Shown here piece by piece: positions 37,825-45,802 of a stretch of 51,132 nt of DNA (position 1 is its first letter; each line of letters starts with the position of its first letter). The notes beneath the pieces are model-generated. The model was not told the origin of the DNA and ran no database searches. It saw only the letters and a program-made list of their open reading frames with translations. Source of the stretch: Gordonia sp. OPL2 (GTDB lineage Bacteria > Actinomycetota > Actinomycetes > Mycobacteriales > Mycobacteriaceae); NCBI RefSeq assembly GCF_003797825.1, contig NZ_RKME01000036.1, positions 1-51,132 on the forward strand, read 5' to 3'. A program made the translations under genes and the position numbers.

Positions 37825-39033
37825 ATGACGACTGCTCCCGCGGATGGTCCTGCCCGGCGCGCCCGGCCGAAGGACCGCAAGCAGCGCATCCTCACGACCG
37901 CGGCCGAACTCTTCCGCACCGATGGGTACCACGCGGTCAGCATGAGCGACATCGCCGAGCGGGTGGGCATCGTCCCGAGCGCGCTGTATCGGCACTATCG
38001 CAACAAGAACGAGCTGCTGGTGGCGGCGTTCGACGAGGCGCTGAGTCGATACGAGGAGGAGATCGAGGGTGTCGCGGATCCGGTGGAGGCGACGCGACGG
38101 ATCGTCCACGTCACCACGGGGTCGCGTGCCCTCGACTCGCTGTGGAGCCGCGACCAGGGTCACCTCCGCCCCGAGGAGCGCGCCGTGCTGTTGCGCCGTA
38201 TCCGCACGGTGGCGTCGGGTTTCGCGTCATTGATCGATGCCGCGTCCGAACCGGGATGTGTGCCCGCCGACGTCACGTCCTGGGCGGTGTTCGCCGTCGT
38301 CAACTGGCCGGGCCATCGCGAACTACCGGTACCGGTGGCCGATCAGCCGCGCATGCTGATGGAGGCTGCGCGGGCCGTCGTCGCCGCCGGGTTGGACCCC
38401 AATCGGCCGCAGCCCGAAACGATGTCGGTGGGCCCTGCGCAGATCGACGCCGGTGCCCGCATGCTCCCGGCCTCGCGACGCGAGGCCCTGCTGACGACCG
38501 CGATCACCATGTTCGCCGCCCGCGGATACCCGAATGTGAGTCTCGACGACATCGGCGACGCGGTCGGCATCGCCGGCCCCAGCGTCTACAACCACTTCAG
38601 CAGCAAACGCGACATCCTCGTCTGCGGAATCCGCCGGTCCTTCGACGCCCTGTGGCTGGAGCTCGGCCGTGTCCTCGGCCAGACCACCGACCCGCAGGTC
38701 GCGCTCGATCAGCTGCTGGCCGGCTACACCCGGTTCGCCTACGGCCACTGGGACCTGATCGCGGTCTGCCTTTCGCACACCGCGCTGCTCGACGGCGACG
38801 AGCTCGCTTCGCTCACCCGCACCTACCTCGACTATGTGGGGGAGTGGCGTCGTCTCGTGCACATGTGTCGTCCGGAGCTGACCGCCGACGAGGCGCAGAC
38901 CCTCGTCGACCTCACGCTCGCCGTGGTCAACGGGGTGGTCCGGGTCGAGGTGTTGCGCACGCCCACGCTCCCCGACGATGCGCGATGGCTGGCCGCGGCG
39001 GTGTTGTCGGCGCCGCTTCCGCTGGTCGAATAG
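37825..39033 (+). CDS. Double TetR regulator (two TetR units in one chain)
   Basis: A 402-residue protein with two complete TetR-type units. The first helix-turn-helix is near residues 20-65 (ILTTAAELFRTDGYHAVSMSDIAERVGIVPSALYRHYRNK) and the second near 218-268 (LTTAITMFAARGYPNVSLDDIGDAVGIAGPSVYNHFSSK), each followed by its own helical ligand-binding region. A single TetR is about 200 residues. The ATG at 37825 is 10 bases after the haem-oxygenase-fold gene, so the two are probably co-transcribed. The likely role is control of this locus by a small molecule or acyl-CoA; the ligand is unknown. Confidence 0.92.
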   Translation: MTTAPADGPARRARPKDRKQRILTTAAELFRTDGYHAVSMSDIAERVGIVPSALYRHYRNKNELLVAAFDEALSRYEEEIEGVADPVEATRRIVHVTTGSRALDSLWSRDQGHLRPEERAVLLRRIRTVASGFASLIDAASEPGCVPADVTSWAVFAVVNWPGHRELPVPVADQPRMLMEAARAVVAAGLDPNRPQPETMSVGPAQIDAGARMLPASRREALLTTAITMFAARGYPNVSLDDIGDAVGIAGPSVYNHFSSKRDILVCGIRRSFDALWLELGRVLGQTTDPQVALDQLLAGYTRFAYGHWDLIAVCLSHTALLDGDELASLTRTYLDYVGEWRRLVHMCRPELTADEAQTLVDLTLAVVNGVVRVEVLRTPTLPDDARWLAAAVLSAPLPLVE

Positions 39034-39040
39034 CGCCGCC

Positions 39041-39108
39041 GTCCCCACCCCGGTCCCTGAGGAACCGAGCGCCGGTGTCCCCACGCCTGGTCCCTGAGGA
39101 ACGGAGCG
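39041..39108. repeat. Intergenic direct repeat, GGTCCCTGAGGAACSGAGCG type
   Basis: Two copies of a roughly 31-base unit starting GTCCCCAC; the conserved cores GGTCCCTGAGGAACCGAGCG (39052-39071) and GGTCCCTGAGGAACGGAGCG (39089-39108) differ at one base. This kind of GGTCCCTGAG...TCTCGAGAC element is a dispersed intergenic repeat I associate with Gordonia and related genomes. Confidence 0.8.
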
Positions 39109-39116
39109 TTAGCGGA

Positions 39117-39145
39117 GTGTCTCGAAGGGCCGCCCCTCGAGACAC
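39117..39145. terminator. Hairpin in repeat element, shared by convergent genes
   Basis: GTGTCTCGA and TCGAGACAC form a 9-bp stem, extended by three G-C pairs past one mismatch around a CCG loop. It lies between the convergent TetR and SRPBCC genes and is the palindromic half of the repeat element. Confidence 0.6.
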
Positions 39146-39181
39146 CCGCAATCTCGTTCCCCAGGCGCCCGACCTGGCCGC

Positions 39182-39616
39182 TCAGCGCTTCTCGAGCACC
39201 GTCGTCATCTGTTTCGGCACGGAGTCGGCGAGGCGGTTGAACGCCAGTTGTGCGACCGGGTCGGCGAGCTTCGCGGCGCCGTTGAACTCGACGTGCGCGT
39301 GGTAGGTGATGATCGTCGAGTCACCGTCGCCGCGACCGAAGGTGAGATCGTCGAATGTCGAGGCGGTCTTGTTGGTGCCGGTGAACTTGAGGTGATCGGG
39401 CTCGTCAACGGTCAGTTCATAGACGAGTTCGGTGGAGATGCCGAACAGCTTCGACTCGTTGTGCCAGCGCGTTCCGAGAGCCACCGGGTCGGCCCCGATG
39501 CGTTCGCACTTCTGCGTGCCGGGATCCCAGTCGACCGCGTTGGCGAAATCGCGCAGATAGGCGACGACCTCGTCGAGGGGGCGGCGAACGGTGAAGGTCC
39601 GGGAAACGTCGACCAC
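39182..39616 (-). CDS. SRPBCC-family (START-like) protein
   Basis: A 144-residue protein of the polyketide-cyclase/dehydrase-type SRPBCC fold: VSRTFTVRRPLDEVVAYLRDFANAVDWDPGTQKCERI at the N-terminus, a beta-sheet core, and a long C-terminal helix DPVAQLAFNRLADSVPKQMTTVL. Such proteins bind hydrophobic ligands in a deep cavity; some are enzymes. Start is GTG at 39616 with GAGGAG 5 bases upstream. No clear operon partner. Confidence 0.88.
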   Translation of the reverse strand: MVDVSRTFTVRRPLDEVVAYLRDFANAVDWDPGTQKCERIGADPVALGTRWHNESKLFGISTELVYELTVDEPDHLKFTGTNKTASTFDDLTFGRGDGDSTIITYHAHVEFNGAAKLADPVAQLAFNRLADSVPKQMTTVLEKR

Positions 39617-39705
39617 GTCAGCTCCTCTGTGGTGGGGTGAATGCTCGCGGGCGATTCGGCGCGGCTCGTTGATCGGATGGGTCCGCCGTCTGGGGTCGCG
39701 ATCGA

Positions 39706-39711
39706 TACACT
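39706..39711 (+). promoter_or_regulatory. Candidate -10 TACACT of the cutinase gene
   Basis: GATACACT matches TAnnnT and would give a leader of about 35 bases carrying GGAGGGG ahead of the ATG at 39753. Confidence 0.4.
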
Positions 39712-39752
39712 CGTCAGCGGTACCGGATATCGGGAATCTGGAGGGGACGACG

Positions 39753-40643
39753 ATGCGTCTGCGCGCGTTGGTCGCCGGTGTGGTGGCCTTTCTGGTGGCA
39801 ATCGGGACGACGGTGTCCCTCGGGGCGCCGGCAGCCGCGGCCCCTGCGGGCTGTCCGAAGATCTATGTGCTCGCAGTGCCGGGCACCTGGGCCAACGGCG
39901 TGAGCCCCGGCATCCTGGGCGAGATCACGTCGGGCCTCGGAGCCGAGACCCGAGTCCAGTTCGTCGGCTACGACGCGACCGCTTTCCCGTGGGAGAAGGC
40001 CATCTACGGCAAGTCGAAGGCGCAGGCCGTCGCCAACACCAAGGGCCTGGCGCTGACGATGCTGCGCAAGTGCCCGGGCACCAAGATCGCACTGACCGGC
40101 TACAGCCAGGGCGCCGACGCCGCCGGAGACGTCGCCTCCGAGATCGGGAGCGGTCGCGCGGAGATCCGTCCCGGACAGGTGGCAGGCGTCGTCCTGATAT
40201 CCGACCCCCGTCGGTCCAAGCGCGACAATCTGATCGGGCCACCCCTTGGCGGCGAGGGCAGCGGCGGTCCGCGACTCGACGGCATGGGCTGGGTTCTTCC
40301 GCGTGCGTTCACCATCTGCGAGCCCGCCGATCTCTACTGCAACGTCCCGCGCGACTACTTCATCACGCGAATCGTCGGCTACCTCGCCGAGACGAGCGAT
40401 CCGACCCCGAGCCAGATCGGGCAGTACCAGGCCGAGGCCGGGGCGATCGTCGCCGAACTGTTGACCCTCGGCGGCCCGGGGCAGATCGTGGAAGAGCTCA
40501 GCAACAGGCGAGCGCGGGAGCAGATCACCGAGTTCAACCGATTCCTGCAGTCCGGCTCGCACGGCAACTACGCCGCCTTCCAGGTTCGCCCCGGCGTCAC
40601 CGCCGTCCAGTGGGCGCACCGATACCTCGCCGGACTCGCCTGA
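39753..40643 (+). CDS. Secreted cutinase-family esterase
   Basis: A 296-residue exported serine esterase. The signal peptide is residues 1-29 (MRLRALVAGVVAFLVAIGTTVSLGAPAAAA). The catalytic triad is Ser118 (GYSQGA), Asp193 (CEPADLYC) and His270 (SHGNY), and Cys pairs at PAGCPK, RKCPG, TICEP and LYCN can form the two family disulfides. Mycobacterial relatives (Culp proteins) hydrolyse medium- to long-chain esters in the envelope or medium. Start ATG with GGAGGGG upstream; in-frame upstream codons show no family similarity. Confidence 0.92.
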   Translation: MRLRALVAGVVAFLVAIGTTVSLGAPAAAAPAGCPKIYVLAVPGTWANGVSPGILGEITSGLGAETRVQFVGYDATAFPWEKAIYGKSKAQAVANTKGLALTMLRKCPGTKIALTGYSQGADAAGDVASEIGSGRAEIRPGQVAGVVLISDPRRSKRDNLIGPPLGGEGSGGPRLDGMGWVLPRAFTICEPADLYCNVPRDYFITRIVGYLAETSDPTPSQIGQYQAEAGAIVAELLTLGGPGQIVEELSNRRAREQITEFNRFLQSGSHGNYAAFQVRPGVTAVQWAHRYLAGLA

Positions 40644-40791
40644 TCCACATCCAAGGCCTGTCGCTACCGGAGATGTAACGCCGCAGGTGGCAGTATCGAT
40701 GTACCGGATGGCATGCGAGCAGTGCGGTCAGGCCGGTCACAGCGACGGTTCCGATGTGACGGAGACGTATTCGTCCGCGGGGCGAAATGAC

Positions 40792-40820
40792 TTGGGTACT
40801 CACCGCCGACCGACTACAGT
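40792..40820 (+). promoter_or_regulatory. Sigma-A-type promoter of the micro-protein gene
   Basis: TTGGGT (40792-40797) and TACAGT (40815-40820) are separated by exactly 17 bases. Predicted start near 40827, leader of about 40 bases with AGGGAAG 9 bases before the ATG. It is the best -35/-10 pair in the window. Confidence 0.7.
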
Positions 40821-40867
40821 AAGCCGAAGATCGAGTCCGTCGTAGTAAACCAGGGAAGTGATTGGTC

Positions 40868-41020
40868 ATGAGGTTGGCTAATTCATACTCCGTCCCCCGC
40901 CGCAGCTCACGGTTGAGCTCGATCACTGGCCGTCTCGGCCGATCTCGCGGCGCGCGCATGTTCCCGGCCGAAGCCGAACGTCTCGCCACCCCGGCGGAAT
41001 TGCGTCGGCTGCAGTCCTGA
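40868..41020 (+). CDS. 50-residue basic micro-protein
   Basis: The frame from the ATG at 40868 to the TGA at 41018-41020 encodes MRLANSYSVPRRSSRLSSIT followed by an Arg/Gly-rich stretch (GRLGRSRGARMF) and an amphipathic end (PAEAERLATPAELRRLQS). It has a well-spaced promoter and a Shine-Dalgarno (AGGGAAG), so it is probably expressed. The N-terminal 30 residues carry eight Arg, suggesting nucleic-acid or membrane contact. I know no family. It lies between the cutinase and the convergent S4 gene. Confidence 0.6.
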   Translation: MRLANSYSVPRRSSRLSSITGRLGRSRGARMFPAEAERLATPAELRRLQS

Positions 41021-41037
41021 TCTCGGTCAGTGCCCGG

Positions 41038-41250
41038 TCATTCGCTGACGACGCGGGCCGACTGCCCACCGATTTCCACCACATCGCCCGGCGACAACTG
41101 TCGTCCGCGTCTCGTGTCCACCTCGCCGTTGACCGACACCATGCCGTCGGCGATGACACCCTTCGCCTCGGCGCCGGACTCGATGAGGTTGGCCAGCTTC
41201 AGGAATTGACCCAGGCGGATCGAATCATCGCGAATCGGTACGTCATCCAT
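41038..41250 (-). CDS. S4-domain RNA-binding protein
   Basis: A 70-residue protein that is essentially one S4 domain: IRLGQFLKLANLIESGAEAKGVIADGMVSVNGEVDTRRGRQLSPGDVVEIGG, as in YbcJ/YaaA-type proteins that bind structured RNA such as rRNA. The ATG at 41250 is chosen by family alignment; ATGs at 41256 and 41259 would add two or three residues. It is divergent from lysX, 59 bases apart. Confidence 0.9.
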   Translation of the reverse strand: MDDVPIRDDSIRLGQFLKLANLIESGAEAKGVIADGMVSVNGEVDTRRGRQLSPGDVVEIGGQSARVVSE

Positions 41251-41297
41251 CGCCATCATCTTGCCCAACGTTGCAGTACAAGGCGAGTCCGGACGGC

Positions 41298-41303
41298 TAA
41301 CGT
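41298..41303 (+). promoter_or_regulatory. -10 hexamer TAACGT, leaderless start of lysX
   Basis: TAACGT ends 6 bases before the ATG at 41310 and no Shine-Dalgarno precedes the start. Confidence 0.55.
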
Positions 41304-41309
41304 TCTCCT

Positions 41310-44300
41310 ATGACGTTGGAAGCCCCGCGCCCCACGCTCCCCCGCGAAGACATCGCCGACGACGACGTCGACCATCCACATCATCCGGAGACGGCCGCCG
41401 AACGTCGGTCCAAGGATCTCATCGACCGCATCCGGACGCCGCGTGGTTTCGGGCGCCACGCTCCGCGCATCGCGGGAACCGTCGTCGGCGTCATCGCGGC
41501 GATCGCGCTGTTGTCGAGTGTCTTCCCGTTCTTCCGGCACCTCATCCATGTGCCGCGTGACTATGTGGACACCTTCATCATCACGTTGCCCGACACCAGC
41601 TTCGCGTGGGCGTTCGTCCTCGCGCTGCTCGCGTTCGCGCTGTCGATGCGCAAACGCATCGCCTGGTGGATCGCCGTCGTCTATCTGCTGCTGTACACGA
41701 TCGGGAACGCGCTCTACCTGATCCCGGCGCTCGCCGACGAACTGTCGGTGACCGACAACGACCGCATCAACCTCTGGATCGGCCTCGTCATCGATGTGGC
41801 GGCTCTCGTGTTCCTGCTCGCGACGCGGCGGCAGTTCTACACCCGTGTCCGCCGCGGCGCCCTCTGGCGTGCGCTGGGTGTTCTCATCGCCGGTCTCGTG
41901 GTCGGCAGTCTGCTCGGATGGGCGCTGGTGTGGGCGTTCCCGCACACCCTCACGCGTGCCGACCGGCTGCCGTACGCGGTCAACCGCGTCGTGGCGTTCG
42001 GCTCGGTCGATCCCGAGGCGACGTTCGACGGCCGCCACGCCTACGCCCCGGTCAACGGGCTGCTCGGCCTGTTCGGGGCGCTGGCACTGATCGCCGCTGC
42101 ACTCGTGCTGTTCCGGTCGGTGCGGCTACGCGCGCTGATCACCGCCGACGACGAGCGTCTGATCCGCGCGCAGATCGCCTGCTTCAACGACGACGACTCG
42201 CTGGCCTACTTCTCCACCCGACGCGACAAGGCGGTCGTCTTCTCGCCGGACGGTCGCGCGGCCCTGACCTACCGGGTGGAGGTCGGCGTCGCGCTCGCGG
42301 GCGGTGATCCCATCGGCGACCCCGAGTCCTGGGGCGACGCGATCGCCGAGTTCCTCACCCTGTGCGAGCGCTATGGCTGGCACCCGGCGGCGATGGGACC
42401 GAGCGCACGGGGCGCCGCTGCCTACGATGCCGCCGGATTCGGATCGCTCAACATCGGCGACGAGGCGATCATCCACACCCGCGGCTACAGCATCAACGGG
42501 CCGGCGATGAAGGGTGTGCGGCAGGCGGTGACCCGCACCAAGCGAGCCGGGATCACGGTGCGCATCCGCCGGCACGGCGAGCTGTCGGAGGAGGGCATCG
42601 CCGAGATGGTGGCCCGCGCCGACGCCTGGCGCGACACCGACGAAGAGCGTGGCTTCGCGATGGCGCTCGGACGCCTCGGCGACCCACAGGACGGCGACTG
42701 CCTGCTCGTCGAGGCGGTCGAGAACGAGGGCGCCGACGACGAGAAGGTCGTCGGGATGCTGTCGTTCGTCCCGTGGGGCCGTACCGGGGTGTCCCTGGAT
42801 GTCATGCGGCGCGACCGGGGCTCGGTCAACGGCATCGTCGAGACGATGGTCACCGAATTGGCCAAGGAATCCGAGCAGTACGGCATCACCGAGGTGTCGC
42901 TGAACTTCGCGACCTTCCGGGCATTCTTCGAGCACGGCGCCGACATCGGGGCCGGGCCGGCGATGCGGGCGACCTATTCGGTGCTGATGTTCGGGTCACG
43001 GTTCTTCCAGATGGAATCGCTGTACAAGTCGAACGCGAAATACCGGCCCGATTGGCAGCCGAGATACCTGTGCTTCGAGGACAACGCCGTGATGCCGCGG
43101 GTCGGTCTCGCAGCCATCGTCACTGAGGGCTTCGTCCGGTTGCCGCGCTTCGGCCGCGCCCGCCACTACACCGAGGGGCAGTCCGCCATCCCGGCCGGTG
43201 TCGACGTCGACGCCCTCATCGCCGAGTTCGAGGCAGAAGCCGACCAGACCGCGGTCGAGGTCCATCGGCCCGAGCAGGTCCGGGTCCGGTTGGCGAAGAT
43301 GGAACGCCTGATCGCCGACGGCATCGACCCCTACCCACCGGCCGACCCGCCCACGCACACGATCGCCGAGGCGGCCGCGGCGCCGGCCGGTACGACCGTG
43401 CGGGTCGCGGGGCGTGTCACGCGTCTGCGTGATTTCGGCAAGGTCGTGTTCGCGCAGATGCACGACTGGTCGGGGGAGATCCAGGTGCTCGTCGAGGCGT
43501 CACGGCTCGATCCCGCGGCCCCGGATTTCGCCGGCGATGTCGACCTCGGCGACCTGATCGAGATCACCGGAGAGATGGGGACCAGCCGAAAGGGCGAGTT
43601 GTCGGTGCTCGCGAGCACCTGGCGGATGCTCGGCAAATGCCTGCGGCCGTTGCCGGACAAGTGGAGCGGACTCACCGACCCGGAGGCGCGGGTGCGGCAG
43701 CGCTATGTCGACCTCGCGATCAACGCGAACACCCGGGATCTGCTCGCCACCCGCAGTCTGGTGGTGAAGTCGCTGCGCGACTTCCTCTCCGCCCGCGGTT
43801 ACCTCGAGGTCGAGACGCCGATCCTCCAGCAGATCCACGGGGGCGCCAACGCCACCCCGTTCCAGACCCACATCAACGCCTACGACCTCGACCTGTACCT
43901 GCGCATCGCGCCCGAGCTCTACCTCAAGCGGCTGTGCGTGGGCGGTGTCGAGAAGGTCTTCGAGATCGGGCGGAACTTCCGCAACGAAGGCGTCGACTTC
44001 AGCCACAACCCGGAGTTCACCAGCCTGGAAGCCTATGAGGCGCACAGCGATTACCTGAAGATGCTCGACCTCACCCGCGAGATGATCCAGCACGCCGCGA
44101 CCGTCGCGTACGGCGAGCCGGTCATCATCCGCACCGACGACGAGGGCAACACCGAGCGCATCGACATCTCCGGTCCGTGGCCGGTGAAGACCGTGCACGA
44201 GGTGGTGTCCGAAGGCGCCGGCGAGGAGGTGACGCCGGCGACCCCCGTCGAGACGCTGCGCGCGATCTGCGACCGACTCGACATCGCCTACCGTCACGAC

Positions 44301-44723
44301 TGGGACGCCGGGGCCGTGATCCTCGAACTGTATGAACACCTCGGTGAGGACCGGACCACCTTCCCGACCTTCTACACCAACTTCCCGACGTCGACGTCGC
44401 CGCTGACCCGGGCGCATCGCACCATTCCCGGTGTCGCCGAACGGTGGGACCTCGTCGCGTGGGGCGTCGAGCTCGGCACCGCCTACACCGAGCTCACCGA
44501 CCCCGTCGAGCAGCGCAAGCGGCTGACCGCCCAGTCGGTGCTCGCGGCGGGTGGCGATCCCGAGGCGATGGAGCTCGACGAGGACTTCCTGCAGGCCCTG
44601 GAATACGCGATGCCGCCGACCGGTGGCCTGGGCGTGGGCGTCGACCGTGTGGTCATGCTGATCACCGGGCAGTCGATCCGCGAATCCCTGGCCTTCCCGC
44701 TGGCGAAACCGCAGGAGGGGTGA
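41310..44723 (+). CDS. lysX: LysX: lysyl-phosphatidylglycerol synthase fused to lysyl-tRNA synthetase
   Basis: An 1137-residue bifunctional membrane enzyme. Residues 40-270 hold about seven helices, 270-600 the MprF-type transferase (DUF2156), and from about 650 a complete class II lysyl-tRNA synthetase: OB-fold anticodon-binding domain (TTVRVAGRVTRLRDFGKVVFAQMHD), motif 2 FRNEG (890-894) and motif 3 GGLGVGVDR (1105-1113). The synthetase charges tRNA and the membrane part moves lysine to phosphatidylglycerol, lowering surface charge; in M. tuberculosis this protects against cationic peptides. Length is close to the mycobacterial protein (about 1170). Probably leaderless. Confidence 0.96.
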   Translation: MTLEAPRPTLPREDIADDDVDHPHHPETAAERRSKDLIDRIRTPRGFGRHAPRIAGTVVGVIAAIALLSSVFPFFRHLIHVPRDYVDTFIITLPDTSFAWAFVLALLAFALSMRKRIAWWIAVVYLLLYTIGNALYLIPALADELSVTDNDRINLWIGLVIDVAALVFLLATRRQFYTRVRRGALWRALGVLIAGLVVGSLLGWALVWAFPHTLTRADRLPYAVNRVVAFGSVDPEATFDGRHAYAPVNGLLGLFGALALIAAALVLFRSVRLRALITADDERLIRAQIACFNDDDSLAYFSTRRDKAVVFSPDGRAALTYRVEVGVALAGGDPIGDPESWGDAIAEFLTLCERYGWHPAAMGPSARGAAAYDAAGFGSLNIGDEAIIHTRGYSINGPAMKGVRQAVTRTKRAGITVRIRRHGELSEEGIAEMVARADAWRDTDEERGFAMALGRLGDPQDGDCLLVEAVENEGADDEKVVGMLSFVPWGRTGVSLDVMRRDRGSVNGIVETMVTELAKESEQYGITEVSLNFATFRAFFEHGADIGAGPAMRATYSVLMFGSRFFQMESLYKSNAKYRPDWQPRYLCFEDNAVMPRVGLAAIVTEGFVRLPRFGRARHYTEGQSAIPAGVDVDALIAEFEAEADQTAVEVHRPEQVRVRLAKMERLIADGIDPYPPADPPTHTIAEAAAAPAGTTVRVAGRVTRLRDFGKVVFAQMHDWSGEIQVLVEASRLDPAAPDFAGDVDLGDLIEITGEMGTSRKGELSVLASTWRMLGKCLRPLPDKWSGLTDPEARVRQRYVDLAINANTRDLLATRSLVVKSLRDFLSARGYLEVETPILQQIHGGANATPFQTHINAYDLDLYLRIAPELYLKRLCVGGVEKVFEIGRNFRNEGVDFSHNPEFTSLEAYEAHSDYLKMLDLTREMIQHAATVAYGEPVIIRTDDEGNTERIDISGPWPVKTVHEVVSEGAGEEVTPATPVETLRAICDRLDIAYRHDWDAGAVILELYEHLGEDRTTFPTFYTNFPTSTSPLTRAHRTIPGVAERWDLVAWGVELGTAYTELTDPVEQRKRLTAQSVLAAGGDPEAMELDEDFLQALEYAMPPTGGLGVGVDRVVMLITGQSIRESLAFPLAKPQEG

Positions 44724-44732
44724 GCGGTCGGG

Positions 44733-45665
44733 TCACCTACACAGATGCGTCGAGACCGAGGAGTCGTGGGTCGGGACGATCCGCATCCGGTGGCGGGCGA
44801 GATGCAGACGATGCAGCGTCGCGAACGCGGCGTCGCGGTCGGCGTCGACGAACTCGCCGGGGAAGGCCGGCTTCTGTCGGAGCCGATCGACCTGCTCGTG
44901 ATGCCACGCGGCATCGCCGGCCAGCAGCACCCAGCCGCGGGCGGTCCTCGCGAGGATGCCGACGCTTCCCGGCGTGTGCCCGGCGAGATCGACCACCAGC
45001 ACCGACCCGTCGTCGAAAAGGTCGTGACTTGCCGTGAACGTGGACACCGGTGGGCCGTCGAGGCCGTAGGTGCGAACCGGCCTGCCGTCGGTCAGCGCCG
45101 GCCGGACACCGCCGGCGACGGGTCGTTCGCCGTCGAGGATCCACGCTTGCTCGGTGTCCCGCAGGAGCACCGGCAGGCCGGGGAGGTCCAGGAGGCCGCA
45201 CACGTGGTCCCAGTGGGCATGGGTCGGCAGCGCGAAGTCCGGTTGTCGGATCGGCGGGCGGGTGGTGAGTCCGTCGACGGTGCTGACCGTCGTCCTCGGT
45301 GGGGTCACGAGCAGCCGGGTCAGGAACGGCAGTTCGGTCAGGACACGGTCGCGTGCCTGCCGGCAGAAACCGGGATCCACCAGGAATGTCGCGGCGGGAT
45401 GCTCGACGACGAACGTGGTCATCGCCGATTCCAGTCTCCGGACGGGTGCCGCCCCCTCGACGATCCCCGTCGCCGGGACGCGCCGCGTGACCTGTGGCAA
45501 TGCTCGGACCGTCACGGTGCGATCGCCTGCCGGCAGTCCGGCATCCGCGATCGACGCCATCAGCCGGGCGTCCGGAGGTCTCGGCCGCACCGTCCCGCGC
45601 GCCAGGTGACCGAGGGCGGTCAGCACCTCGCCGGGCCCGGGACTGCGCTCTCGTGGATTCGGCAC
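44733..45665 (-). CDS. Metallo-beta-lactamase-fold hydrolase
   Basis: A 310-residue zinc hydrolase. The metal motif THAHWDH is followed by DLAGHTPGSVGI (third His) and LLAGDAAWHHE (bridging Asp), with a terminal His in IVPTHDSS. About 85 residues precede the metal domain (ALGHLARGTVRPRPPDARL), longer than in minimal lactonase-type members. The GTG at 45665 is chosen because AAGGAG lies 9 bases upstream; the frame runs on to 45815 without homology. Likely cytosolic; lactonase, phosphodiesterase or other ester activity is possible. Confidence 0.87.
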   Translation of the reverse strand: MPNPRERSPGPGEVLTALGHLARGTVRPRPPDARLMASIADAGLPAGDRTVTVRALPQVTRRVPATGIVEGAAPVRRLESAMTTFVVEHPAATFLVDPGFCRQARDRVLTELPFLTRLLVTPPRTTVSTVDGLTTRPPIRQPDFALPTHAHWDHVCGLLDLPGLPVLLRDTEQAWILDGERPVAGGVRPALTDGRPVRTYGLDGPPVSTFTASHDLFDDGSVLVVDLAGHTPGSVGILARTARGWVLLAGDAAWHHEQVDRLRQKPAFPGEFVDADRDAAFATLHRLHLARHRMRIVPTHDSSVSTHLCR

Positions 45666-45802
45666 CTCTGGGGGCTCCTTCGACGGACATCTCGGACCGG
45701 GGTGACGCGAGCACGACGCTACCGCGCGAACCCGGTGGTGCATCGGCTGCAGAGGAAGATGCGCTTCATCAGCCGACACCCGGGGCAGGAGGTGACGATG
45801 CG

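Noticed and set aside
45719..45797. Minus-strand frame ending SCPGCRLMKRIFLCSRCTTG, which looks like a zinc ribbon (CPGC...CSRC)
   Set aside because: No ATG, GTG or TTG with a ribosome binding site lies upstream in frame close enough to include both Cys pairs; it is more likely chance.
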